Source of the DNA: Ignavibacteriae bacterium HGW-Ignavibacteriae-2
GTDB lineage: Bacteria > Bacteroidota > Ignavibacteria > Ignavibacteriales > Melioribacteraceae
NCBI GenBank assembly: GCA_002839805.1
Contig: PGYT01000049.1
Span: 1-36,700, forward strand
Reading direction: 5' to 3'
Length of the DNA stretch: 36,700 bases
Every line of letters begins with the position of its first letter. Positions within the stretch are counted from its first letter, which is position 1. Both the position numbers and the translations under genes were made by a program. The notes beneath the pieces are model-generated. The model was given only the letters and a program-made list of their open reading frames with translations. It searched no databases and was not told the DNA's origin. Below are positions 19,053 through 29,300 of this stretch, piece after piece.

Positions 19053-19235
19053 TTGAATAAAAATATTCCCATAGCTCCAAAAATAAACTGCAGGCTGTGT
19101 AAATATTTTTATATAACCTGGGAGAAGAAATATCCATATGGTTGCAGGGGGTATGAATTTAAAACATCACAAATGCCGTCCGTAAAGGTAAAGTCGTTCA
19201 GCGGAATAGAATGTTTAAAATATCAGCCAAAGTAA
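19053..19235 (+). CDS. Small four-cysteine protein of unknown function
   Basis: The 60-residue frame opens with TTG preceded by GAGTGAG at a good distance, so a TTG start is credible. Cysteines lie at 13, 16, 31 and 54: CRLCKYFYITW, then YPYGCRGYEFKT, and finally SGIECLKYQ. The spacing (C-x2-C-x14-C-x22-C) suggests a metal-binding or small redox fold. This looks like a widespread short bacterial family that is sometimes labelled uracil-DNA glycosylase by automatic annotation; nothing in the sequence supports a glycosylase. There is no signal peptide. Similar compact proteins in other lineages share the CxxC-KxFY-W and GC-xxFxFK motifs, from memory and not from a search. Confidence 0.7.
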   Translation: MNKNIPIAPKINCRLCKYFYITWEKKYPYGCRGYEFKTSQMPSVKVKSFSGIECLKYQPK

Positions 19236-19506
19236 TAACCCGTGTATAAATTATTATAGTACTTTGGCTCAGTAGAAATTCAGTCGGCCGGATTATACTT
19301 TTCATTCCTTATAAAATTATTAAATCAAAAAATTATAGTTTATTAAATTTTTAATTTCTACAAATTGTAAAAATTGCTATTGAATAAACAAATTCATATT
19401 AATAAAACAAAAAATTAATTTACTGGTTTTCCCGTAAAAAGATTCGTTTTCTTATTTAGTTGATCGTAAATTAGATTCGGATACCGAATTAAAAAGAGGT
19501 TGTATT
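19236..19506. other. Intergenic leader region of the twelve-PAS kinase
   Basis: This 271-base AT-rich stretch has no reading frame of note. A 15-base dyad, ATTCGG-ATA-CCGAAT, lies at 19475-19489. AGAGG at 19495-19499 is a well-placed ribosome-binding site for the ATG at 19507. The dyad is close to the start, so it may be an operator or a small 5'-UTR hairpin. Confidence 0.5.
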
Positions 19507-22500
19507 ATGTCAACCAGCGATAAAAAATTTGAAGTTAAAAGTAACCGGCGGTCGTTAAAAATAGCGTTGCTCTATTTATTCTTTGGTGTTATCTGGATCT
19601 CCGTCAGCGATACTCTTCTGTTCTCAATTGTACAGGACTCCGAGTTATTAAGCCGTTTACAATCATATAAGGGCTGGTTTTTTATTCTTATTACAACAAT
19701 TCTATTATACTACTTCTTAAAACGTGAATTTAACATACTTGCCGATAACCGAATCGCTTTGCAGCAGAGTGAAGATAGATACAGAAAATTAGTTGAAAAT
19801 ATGCCGGAGGTAGTTGGAGTAGAGCAAAATGGTTTGTTAAAATATATTAATCCCGAGGGTTTAAGAATATTTGGATATGATTCATTAAATGAGATTGAGG
19901 GAAAACCTAATGAATTATTTATTCACGAATCATCCATTGAAAAAATAAATTCAATGATTTTTAACGAACCGAATGTAGTTATTGATAAACCAATTGAATT
20001 AAAATGTGTTAGAAAAGACGGAACTGTTTTTCTCGTTGAATCCCAGTACTTTCCTACTGTTTACAAAGGGGCCCACGCTGTTCAATTTATTTTCCGTGAT
20101 ATTACCGAAATAAAAGAAAAAGAGAATGAATTAAAACAAAATCAAATGAAATACTCAACTGTTTTTAATGAATCAAATGACGGTATTGTATTAATTGATT
20201 CTATGGACGGTTCGATTCTTGAGTGTAACAAAGCATTTAAAAATATGCTTGGAAAAGACTATGAACAATTATTATTAATGAAAATATGGGAGATACGTCC
20301 GCAAAACGATCAAGCTGCGGGGAAAAAATATTTTGAAAAAATTGGGGATAATGGATTCGGGAAAATTTCTAATGTAACTATAGAAACTAACTATTCAGCC
20401 ATTCGATATATGGATATAGTTTCTAAAGTATTGTTTTTAGAAAACAAAAAAATAATTTATTCAATTTTAAGGGATGTTACGGATACAAAAACCGCTCAGG
20501 AAGCTCTGATTAAAAGTGAAAAACAATTCAGACAAATTATTGAAACCGCTGGTGAAGGAATATGGATAATTGATAATGAAACCCGAACTACTTTTGTAAA
20601 CAGAAAAATGTGCTTAATGCTGGGATACAGCTGCGGTGAAATATTAGGCGAATCTTTATTTCATTTTATTGATCCTGAATGGAGTAAAAATTCCGAATTA
20701 AATATTGACAAAACAAAAAAACATGTTAGCAAGCAGCATGAAATTAAATTTACGACAAAGAAAGGTGATGAGTTATGGGCATTGTTAAATACTTCTCCTC
20801 TAATTTCCGAAGAGGGAGAGTATATCGGTTTGTTGGCAATGGTCAGCGATATTACAGCTAGGAAATCAATAGAACAGGCATTGCTTCTTTCTGAGTTAAA
20901 ATTCCGCGCGGTTGTGGAGCAATCAATAACAGGAATTTATATCTTCGATGAAAAATATTTTTTATATGTAAATCAGCGATTGTGCGATATTTTCGGATAT
21001 TCATCAAAAGAGTTGTTGTTCCATATGGGCCCGCTTGAATTGATATCTGTAGGAGACAGAGAAACAGTAATTGAGAACATTAAAAAACGAATTGAAGGAA
21101 AAGTACAAAGTCTGCACTATATAGCCAGAGGTTTAAGAAAAGACAACTCTTTTATCTGGGTAGAAATACACGGCAGCAGGATGATTCTTGACGGTAAACC
21201 GGTAATTACAGGCACCTTACTGGATATTACGGAAAGGAAAAAAAATGAAGAAGTTATACTAAACTCGGAAGCGAAATTCCGCGCTGTTGTTGAACAATCT
21301 ATAACCGGCATATATGTATTCGACGAAAACGGTTTCTTATACGCCAACAATCATTTTTGTGAAATGCTTGGTTATTCCGAAGAAGAAGTATTGACGGAGC
21401 TTCAACCGCTCGACATTATAGCCGAGGTTGATAGAGAAATGGTTGAAACCCAAATTCAAGATAGATTTACCGGCAAAACAAAAAGCGCGCATTACATTGT
21501 AAGAGGCGTTCGCAAAGATGGGTCAATCCTGTGGGTTGAGCTGCACAGTAAATTAATACTTTATAACGGTAAACCCGCGATAACGGGTACTGTCTTAAAT
21601 ATAAGCGAAAGAAAAATTGCTGAGCTAGAAAGAGACAAATTAATTGAAGAGTTGTCTATTCTTAAACTAGAAGCTGAAACCTCAAGGGATCAGCTGGCAA
21701 ATGTTTTTGATAGAATGAATGACGGTATTGTAGCACTGGATAAAGACTGGAACTATATTTACGTTAATAATAAAGCCGCTAAATTTCTACAGAGAGAAAA
21801 ACCGGAAGATTTAATCGGTAAACATATTTGGACTGAATATCCGGAAGGAATTGATCAACCATTCTATAAAGCTTATATAAGAGCTATGGAAACTCAGGAA
21901 TCTGCTTATTATGTTGATCATTATCAGCCTTGGGATCGTTGGTTCGAAAATAGGATTTACCCGAGTCCCGAAGGTCTTACAATTTATTTCACGGAAATAT
22001 CTGAACGCAAAAGAGCTGAAGAATTAGCTAAAGAATCCGAACGCCGTTTTAGAGTTATGCTCGAAACTGTTAATCTTGTCTCCGTTATTTTAGATGAAAG
22101 CGGCATGATTACATTCTGTAACGACTATTTTCTTAAACTTACCGGCTATAACCTTGATGAGGTTCTTAATAAAAACTGGTTTAATTTATTTATTCCGGAA
22201 GATATACTGGACGAAATAAAACAAGTTTTTTTTACGAATCTTCCATTTGGGAAGATCCCCTCACACTATGAAAACAGTATTTTGAGTAAAAATGGCGATA
22301 AGATTTTGATCTCATGGACTAATACAATATTGAAGGACATAAACAAAAATATTTTAGGCGTAGCTTCAATTGGAGAGGATATTACGTTACGCAGAAAAAT
22401 TGAAGAGGCACTGCATAATAGCGAAACCAGATTCAGAAGCCTAACAGAAAATTTGCCTGATATGATAGCTCAATTAGATGAGAATAATAGAATCCTTTAT

Positions 22501-24990
22501 GTAAATCCGACAATGATAACAACACTCGGTATTGTTCAGGATAATATAATAGGCAAAACAATTGAACAATTGGATTTGAAGTTTGATGAAATTGAAAATT
22601 GGAATAATATTTTAAGAAATGTTATGGAATCTGGTAAAGAATACCAATTTGAATATAAATTTTTAGTTAATAATGAGGAGCATTTCTTTGAATCGAGGCT
22701 AGTTCCCGAATTAAATGATGAGGGAGATTATGATACAATTCTAATGATCAGCCGTGATATAACATTCCGGAAAAAGGCCGAAGAGGTAATAAAAGAGCGT
22801 GAAAAATTATTATCAGTAATTTATAATAATGTTTCCGATGTGCTCTTCCTTCTCTCGGTTGAACCCGGAGATAAATATAAGTTTATTTCTGTTAATAAAT
22901 TATTTTACGAATCTACTGGTCTTAATCAAAAACAAATAATTGGTAAAGATATTAGGGATGTTATACCCGAAAGCACTCATTCTTTAGTTTTAAAGAATTA
23001 TCGTCAGGCTATAGACACCGGTAAAACAACCACTTGGGAAGAAGTAACTAATTACCCTAGCGGACTTAAATACGGACTGGTTAGCGTAGCCCCAATATTT
23101 AACGAAAATAATATCTGCACAAACCTTGTGGGAACTGTACATGATATAACTGATTTACGTGAAATAGATTTAAAAATAAGGAAAAGTGAACAAAGATTAC
23201 GCATAGCTCTGAAAGAAACAAATATTGGACTTTGGGATTGGGACCTTGATAAAGATGTTTGGTTTGCCACTCCTGTATATTTTACAATGTTGGGTTATGA
23301 ACCTATTAGTGAACTTCAAAAAGGAGAGTTACTCGGCCAATACTTGCATCCTCAGGACCAAGAGCTTGTTATGAATAAATTGTATGAAATTAAATCAAGA
23401 AAATCACGTGGCTTTGATCTCGAGTTTCGCCTGCAGCATTCGGACGGTTCTTACAGGTGGATAAATTGTATAGCTCGGGCGATTGAATCGTTTGATAATG
23501 AACAACTTATAAGGGTTATCGGGCTTCAGATTGATATTACAAACAGGAAAGAAGCCGAAGAAAAATTGGAACAAAGCGAACTTTTACTCAAAGAAATGGG
23601 CAAAATCGCAAAAATTGGCGGATGGGAGTTCGACGTAAAAACTATGGAAGGAACATGGACTGAAGAAGTTGCTCTGATTCACGAAATGGATCCTTCGGAA
23701 GAAACTAATGTTGAGTTGGCGTTAGGTTTTTATGAGCCAAAATCACGTAAAATAATAGAAAGGGCTATTCAGGAAGCGATTGAATTCGGAAAACCCTATG
23801 ACGTAGAGTTACAGATGATTTCAAAAAAGGGAATTGTTAAATGGGTAAGGTCTATCGGCACTCCGGTATTGGAAAATAACAAAACCATTAAGGTTCGTGG
23901 TTCCTTTCAGGATATCACTTTCCGAAAAATTGCCATGGAAGCCATCAAAAGCAGTGAAGAAAAATTGCGTGCGCTTTTTGAATCAGATATTATTGGAACA
24001 GTTACAGCGGATATTTACGGGAATATAGATTCCGCAAATGATGAATTTTTGAGAATAATTGGATACGGAAGAGAGGATTTGATAAATGGCAAATTGAGAT
24101 GGGACAACATTACTCCGGTAGAATGGTTTGAAGCGGATAAAGAAGGAATCGCTGAAGCGCAAGAGAAAGGATCTTGTTCTCCTTATGAAAAGCAGTATAT
24201 CAAAAAAGACGGCTCACTGGTTTGGATATTAATTGGTTTTGTGCTGTTCGGGAAAAATAGGGAAAAGGCAATTGCTTTTGTTTTGGACTTAACTCCAATT
24301 AAAGAAAAGGAGAATGAACTTCAAGAATCGCGTGATCAGTTGCGCAGATTACATAATAGTATTGAAACTTCGCGAGAGGAGGAAAGGTCAGCTATAGCAC
24401 GCGAAATTCACGATGAAATAGGTCAGGTACTGAGCTCACTCAAAATGAATTTTGTTTTGATTTCTAAACAATACTTGGGCGCAAAAACAATCAATAAGAA
24501 AAAACTGGAAACTGAAATTAAATCCATGATGAATATTTTGGACACAACTGTTATACAAATGAGAAAACTGATCTCCACTCTCAGACCCGATGTTCTTGAT
24601 AAATTAGGATTAATTCCTGCTTTGGAGTATCAGTACGATGAATTCAGCAAAACATTCGCTGGAAATTGTTTGTTTAACAACAAAGTCGGTTCAATTAAAC
24701 TTGAGGGTAAAAGTGAGATAACTATTTTCCGAATTTTTCAGGAAGCTTTGACCAATATAAATAAACACGCAGAAGCAAAAAATGTGGTAATTGAATTGAA
24801 AAAAAGCTCAAAAAAATTGGTTCTATCAATTCAGGATGATGGAAAAGGTTTTAATAATAATGAGATGGAATTGAGGAATTCCTTTGGATTGGTCGGTATG
24901 AAAGAGAGGGCACAAATGATTAACAGTAATCTGAAAATTATTTCGAAAAAAGGAGGCGGAAGTAAAATAACATTATCTATCCCTTTTTAA
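19507..24990 (+). CDS. Membrane-anchored multi-PAS sensor histidine kinase, NarL/DesK type
   Basis: The 1827-residue kinase has an N-terminal hairpin of two membrane segments (about 19-38 and 56-73). About twelve PAS domains follow at nearly regular 125-residue spacing, starting near residues 88, 210, 337, 461, 587, 724, 843, 972, 1097, 1227, 1357 and 1482. Most end with a PAC-like DIT(E/x)RK motif. PAS domains 4 and 5 are close copies (both open with KFRAVVEQSITGIY). The transmitter is HisKA_3 type: AREIHDEIGQ with phospho-acceptor H1635, N-box with ALTNINKHA (N1750) and G-box DDGKGF (D1778-F1782). This class usually pairs with NarL/LuxR regulators, and such a regulator starts 56 bases downstream. 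The ligands of the PAS domains are unknown. It has no receiver domain of its own. Confidence 0.93.
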   Translation: MSTSDKKFEVKSNRRSLKIALLYLFFGVIWISVSDTLLFSIVQDSELLSRLQSYKGWFFILITTILLYYFLKREFNILADNRIALQQSEDRYRKLVENMPEVVGVEQNGLLKYINPEGLRIFGYDSLNEIEGKPNELFIHESSIEKINSMIFNEPNVVIDKPIELKCVRKDGTVFLVESQYFPTVYKGAHAVQFIFRDITEIKEKENELKQNQMKYSTVFNESNDGIVLIDSMDGSILECNKAFKNMLGKDYEQLLLMKIWEIRPQNDQAAGKKYFEKIGDNGFGKISNVTIETNYSAIRYMDIVSKVLFLENKKIIYSILRDVTDTKTAQEALIKSEKQFRQIIETAGEGIWIIDNETRTTFVNRKMCLMLGYSCGEILGESLFHFIDPEWSKNSELNIDKTKKHVSKQHEIKFTTKKGDELWALLNTSPLISEEGEYIGLLAMVSDITARKSIEQALLLSELKFRAVVEQSITGIYIFDEKYFLYVNQRLCDIFGYSSKELLFHMGPLELISVGDRETVIENIKKRIEGKVQSLHYIARGLRKDNSFIWVEIHGSRMILDGKPVITGTLLDITERKKNEEVILNSEAKFRAVVEQSITGIYVFDENGFLYANNHFCEMLGYSEEEVLTELQPLDIIAEVDREMVETQIQDRFTGKTKSAHYIVRGVRKDGSILWVELHSKLILYNGKPAITGTVLNISERKIAELERDKLIEELSILKLEAETSRDQLANVFDRMNDGIVALDKDWNYIYVNNKAAKFLQREKPEDLIGKHIWTEYPEGIDQPFYKAYIRAMETQESAYYVDHYQPWDRWFENRIYPSPEGLTIYFTEISERKRAEELAKESERRFRVMLETVNLVSVILDESGMITFCNDYFLKLTGYNLDEVLNKNWFNLFIPEDILDEIKQVFFTNLPFGKIPSHYENSILSKNGDKILISWTNTILKDINKNILGVASIGEDITLRRKIEEALHNSETRFRSLTENLPDMIAQLDENNRILYVNPTMITTLGIVQDNIIGKTIEQLDLKFDEIENWNNILRNVMESGKEYQFEYKFLVNNEEHFFESRLVPELNDEGDYDTILMISRDITFRKKAEEVIKEREKLLSVIYNNVSDVLFLLSVEPGDKYKFISVNKLFYESTGLNQKQIIGKDIRDVIPESTHSLVLKNYRQAIDTGKTTTWEEVTNYPSGLKYGLVSVAPIFNENNICTNLVGTVHDITDLREIDLKIRKSEQRLRIALKETNIGLWDWDLDKDVWFATPVYFTMLGYEPISELQKGELLGQYLHPQDQELVMNKLYEIKSRKSRGFDLEFRLQHSDGSYRWINCIARAIESFDNEQLIRVIGLQIDITNRKEAEEKLEQSELLLKEMGKIAKIGGWEFDVKTMEGTWTEEVALIHEMDPSEETNVELALGFYEPKSRKIIERAIQEAIEFGKPYDVELQMISKKGIVKWVRSIGTPVLENNKTIKVRGSFQDITFRKIAMEAIKSSEEKLRALFESDIIGTVTADIYGNIDSANDEFLRIIGYGREDLINGKLRWDNITPVEWFEADKEGIAEAQEKGSCSPYEKQYIKKDGSLVWILIGFVLFGKNREKAIAFVLDLTPIKEKENELQESRDQLRRLHNSIETSREEERSAIAREIHDEIGQVLSSLKMNFVLISKQYLGAKTINKKKLETEIKSMMNILDTTVIQMRKLISTLRPDVLDKLGLIPALEYQYDEFSKTFAGNCLFNNKVGSIKLEGKSEITIFRIFQEALTNINKHAEAKNVVIELKKSSKKLVLSIQDDGKGFNNNEMELRNSFGLVGMKERAQMINSNLKIISKKGGGSKITLSIPF

Positions 24991-25046
24991 TAGTTACTTA
25001 ATTTGAAAATTGTTACATTTAAAACAAAACAATAAGCAAAGTCATT

Positions 25047-25679
25047 ATGATAAAAATATTTATTTGTGATGATCATGCTCTTACTCGTGAGGGACTTTCT
25101 AGATTATTTAGTCTTGAAATTGATCTTGAATTGGTTGGAGAGTCATCGAATCCGAATGACTTACTCGACTTTATTCAAAATAATGAATGTGATGTGATAG
25201 TTCTAGATATTTCGTTCCCCGGTAAAAGCGGATTGGATGTTCTTAAAGACATTAAAGCTATTAAACCGGATGTAAAAGTATTGATTCTTAGTATGTATCC
25301 CGAAGAACAATTCGCGAAACGAACATTAAAATCAGGAGCAATGGGCTATTTAAATAAAGAAAGTGCTCCCGAAGAGATTATAAACGCCGTCCGCAAAATA
25401 GCAGGAGGAAGAAAATATATAAGCGAAAGTTTGGCTGAAAAACTGGCTTTCGATCTTGACGACAATTCGATTAAAAAACCTCACGAGTTATTATCCGACA
25501 GAGAGTTTCAGGTTTTGCAACTTATCTCAAGCGGTAAAATAGCTAAAGAAATAGCCGAAGAACTAAACCTTGGAATTACAACTGTAAGCACCTACAGATC
25601 CAGAATTCTGCAAAAACTGAATCTTAAATCTAATGCCGATATAATCCGATATGCATTCCTCAATAATTTAATTGAATAA
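25047..25679 (+). CDS. NarL/LuxR-type response regulator
   Basis: The 210-residue protein has a receiver domain with acidic residues D8 and D9, phospho-acceptor D54 (VIVLDISFPG), S82 and K104 (GYLNKES). A LuxR-type helix-turn-helix lies near the C terminus (about 143-205: LSDREFQVLQLISSGKIAKE, then TTVSTYRSRILQKL). All catalytic positions are present, so it should be phosphorylatable and bind DNA. It lies 56 bases after the NarL-type kinase, which is its likely cognate sensor. No clear Shine-Dalgarno sequence precedes the ATG; the two genes may be co-transcribed. Confidence 0.93.
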   Translation: MIKIFICDDHALTREGLSRLFSLEIDLELVGESSNPNDLLDFIQNNECDVIVLDISFPGKSGLDVLKDIKAIKPDVKVLILSMYPEEQFAKRTLKSGAMGYLNKESAPEEIINAVRKIAGGRKYISESLAEKLAFDLDDNSIKKPHELLSDREFQVLQLISSGKIAKEIAEELNLGITTVSTYRSRILQKLNLKSNADIIRYAFLNNLIE

Positions 25680-25697
25680 GACCCAGGCCTCTTGTAG

Positions 25698-25722
25698 TAA
25701 TTATTCTACAATAGAATAATTA
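25698..25722. repeat. AT-rich palindrome between the two receiver genes
   Basis: TAATTATTCTA (25698-25708) and its exact reverse complement TAGAATAATTA (25712-25722) flank a CAA centre. It lies 18 bases after the response-regulator stop and about 60 before the next ATG. It could be a weak terminator or, given its 25-base symmetry, an operator for a dimeric regulator such as the upstream LuxR protein. Confidence 0.5.
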
Positions 25723-25783
25723 TTAGAACCTCTCGTTTGCATAGTATTTAAAGTTATATTCACTTTCGTATTTATAGGTGAAT

Positions 25784-26143
25784 ATGAGCTCTATTTTAAT
25801 TATAGAAGATGCCCCTAATCTTGTAATTAACCTGAAAAAGTTAATTAAAGAAGTTGGAGGATTTAAACTTATACAGCAGGCATCTACTATTAATGAAGCG
25901 AAAGTTGTTCTTACATTTAGTGATCCGGAAATAGTTATTTTAGATTTAGATTTACCGGACGGTTCTGGTATGGATTTAATCCCGATAATAAAAAATCAGA
26001 CCAAAGCTATTGTGATAATTTTTACGAATCATAGCGATAAACTTTTTCAAAAAAACGCGTTTAATTTGGGTGTAGATCATTTTTTGGATAAAGTTAAAGA
26101 TGTTGATAAACTGTTAGATCTTCTTTCTGTTTACTCTTCATAA
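25784..26143 (+). CDS. Stand-alone receiver-domain protein (single-domain response regulator)
   Basis: I chose the ATG at 25784 because AGGTGA lies just before it; a GTG at 25778 in the same frame overlaps that site. The 119-residue product is only a CheY-like receiver with E8-D9, phospho-acceptor D54 (VILDLDLPDGSG), T81 and K103. There is no output domain, so it probably acts as a phosphate shuttle or a binding partner. It is placed between a NarL-type kinase system and a second large kinase, and could connect them. Confidence 0.88.
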   Translation: MSSILIIEDAPNLVINLKKLIKEVGGFKLIQQASTINEAKVVLTFSDPEIVILDLDLPDGSGMDLIPIIKNQTKAIVIIFTNHSDKLFQKNAFNLGVDHFLDKVKDVDKLLDLLSVYSS

Positions 26144-26312
26144 TTAAATTTAAGTGTAGAATTAATGCCACAAACTTGGTTGATTTAAAACTACATGTGG
26201 TTCATTCTTACAACTATTCTACCTTAGCTTCAGATCGGTTAAATTACACTAGTACTACACCAATATTTTTATATCTGCTTTTGTTTGTCTTTTGAAAATA
26301 TTAAGAATTAAA

Positions 26313-29300
26313 ATGAAAACAATGCTAAACAAATATATATATCATTCTCTATTCGATAAAATTTTTAGTTTATTAATTACAATCAATTTAATAGCGTGGG
26401 GTAATGAAGTTAATGAGAGTATTAGTATGGGAGGATTTAGCTCAAATGGGTTTATTTTCTCCAGTATTTCTTTAATTTTTACTTTATTCCAGTTTCAGCC
26501 ATCAAGCGTTTTAATTATTGTCTTAATTATGATTCTAATTATTACTTCTCTTTTAATATTTGCCGGTGTAGTAATTAAGTTCAAAAAATCCGACTCCTCG
26601 TACAAAGCTACACTCAAAAATCGTTATAATTTTGAAGAAACCTACAGTAAATTGAACGATATACAGTTTACATTGGATACCGAAAAAAGATTTGTTGGAG
26701 CATTTGGAACTTTGTTAGCCAAAATGGATTTATCCGATAATTTTTTTACAGGCAAAACTATTGATCAGGTATTTGGTTTAGAGGAGAGCGGAAAGCAAAT
26801 TGAAGAATATACAAAAGCGCTTAATGGTGAAGTCGGAAGGTATGATTGGATGTTAACATGGAATGGAAAAGATTATTATTTCCTAATTTCATTATCCCCG
26901 TTATATGATAATTTAAAAAATTCTGTTATTGGAGTTATAGGAACAGGACAGGATATCACAAAATTAAAATTATCAGAAATAAATGAACGCAGGCTGGAGA
27001 GAGCCTATAATTTAATTAGTGAATGTAATCATATAATATTTACACAAAAAAACGAAGAATTATTATATCAAAGTATTGTTGATCATATTGTTAATAAAGG
27101 CGGATATAAATTTGTTTGGATCGGTCTTTATGATGAATCGAATAAAAAAATTGTACCCGCGGCCCAGTGCGGTTTTGGTGGCGATTTCCTGAACTCAATA
27201 GAATTGGATGTTAACGGTTCCGCTGAAGATCATCCGGCTGTTAAAGCTCTCCTTTCAGGTAAAAGTTTTTATACAAATAATAATCCATTTGAAAATCTTT
27301 CAACTAATTGGCAAAAAGAGGTGGCAAAATACGGGTTTGTTTCTACATTGTCGCTGCCACTGATACTCGAAGATAAAAAACTCGGCATACTTACAATCGA
27401 TTCGGATAAAATTGACGCGTTTAACTCAGAGAAAGAAAGAGCAATTTTTCAGGAAATTGCCGATGATGTAGCCTACGCAGTGTTTAATTTAAAAATGTCC
27501 GGCGAAAAACAATTGATGAACTTGAGCTTGCGGGAAAAAGAAAAACAATTTCTTGGCGTATTTGAAAATTCACCAGTTAGTATGTGCTTAATACAAACCG
27601 ACGGACGATTTATAGCTGTAAATAGAGCAATGTGCAATATGTTAGAATATTCCGAAACTGAACTGTTAAACGACAGTATTAAGAACTATATGTTAAAAGA
27701 GGATTATAAATTTTTCACCTCTCAATTAGTAAAATTATTTAGAGGGAATGAGGAAGTAATTAAGTTCGAAAAAAGATTTGAGAAGAAGAACGGAACTGTA
27801 ATATGGGCAAGTGCAATTGCTTCCACGCTTAAAGACGATAACGGAGTTCCACAATTAATTATCGGTCAAGCTGAAGATATAACCGAAAGATTGCTGCTGA
27901 TGAAAAGAGTATCAGAAAGTGAACAGAAATACAAAAAATTATTTGACGAGGATTTAACGGGAAACTTTGTCAGCAATCCCGATGGAACGCTGGTTATGTG
28001 TAATAATGCGTTCGTTAATATTTTGGGTTATGATAGTGTTGAAGAAATTTTGCAGGTAAACTGCAGTGAGTTTTGGTATGATGCTTCCGAGAGAAATAAA
28101 GTTCATGCGGAATTGGCAAAATCAAAAAAACTATTAGATTTTGAAATGCGGCTCAAAAATAAAATGGGCGAAGTTGTTTTTGTTAAAGAAAATTTAATCG
28201 GTGTTTTTGATGATGATGGAAAACTAACTCAGATCTCCGGTTATATTTATGACGTTACCAAAAGAAAAGAAGCTGAAAAACAAATAATTTTAGATGAAGA
28301 AAGATTTGAAGCTTTGTTTAAATTAAGTCAAATGTGGAATAATTCTGAAAAAAAGGTCGTTGACTATGCGCTTCAGGAAATTATTAAACTTACAGGGAGC
28401 AAATCAGGATATTTTCACTTTGTAAACGAGGATAAAAATTCTATTAATACATTTCAGTGGATTAATATTTCCGCGGATCTCAAGTCGCATGGAACACACT
28501 CAATCCCGATAGATAAAACAGGCAGCTGGACAGATTCTGTAAGGCATCGGAAACCTGTTATCCATAATAGTTATTACAAAGAATTTTCTATTGAGAACCT
28601 TCCTTTTTTCCACCTCAATTTGCATAATCATATTAGCATACCGGTTTTTCAGGGAGACGCGATTGTTGCTATTGCCGGAGTAGGGAATAAATATTCAGCT
28701 TACAGTTATAAAGATGTTAGAGAATTGTCCTTATTTATGTCCGAAATCTGGAAAATAATTGAAAGGAGAAGGGCGGAACAAAGACTTGAAAAAAGTGAAA
28801 AAAGATATAGAAGTTTATTTGAGAACGCCACTGTTGGAATTTACAGGTCTACAATTGACGGTAAAATAATAATGGCTAATCCTGCATTATTATCAATGTT
28901 CGGTTACGATGACCTGGAAGACTTGAGCTCTATTGAGTTGGAGAGAGGATCGAAGTTTATTCCACTGGAAAGAAAAATATTTAAACAAAAAATCGCTAAA
29001 ACCGGAGTGTTAAAAGGACATGAAACGATTTGGTTAAAAAAAGATGGCACTCCTGTATACGTTAAAGAAAGCGCACGGGAAGTTAAAGATGAAAACGGTG
29101 AGCTTGCTTTTTATGAAGGTTACGCGGAAGATATAACTAATGAAGTCCAGAACAAATCGGAAATCAGAAAACTATCCGAAGCGGTGGAACAGAACTTTAC
29201 AATGGTAATGATAACCAACACTCAGGGAATAATTGAATACGTTAATCCCAGATTTACTGAAGTTACAGGGTATTCAGTTGAAGACGCGAAAGGGAAAAAA

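Noticed and set aside
20890-21640. PAS 4/5 repeat as an assembly duplication
   Set aside because: The two copies differ at many third-codon positions and at a number of residues, so they are real, diverged domains.
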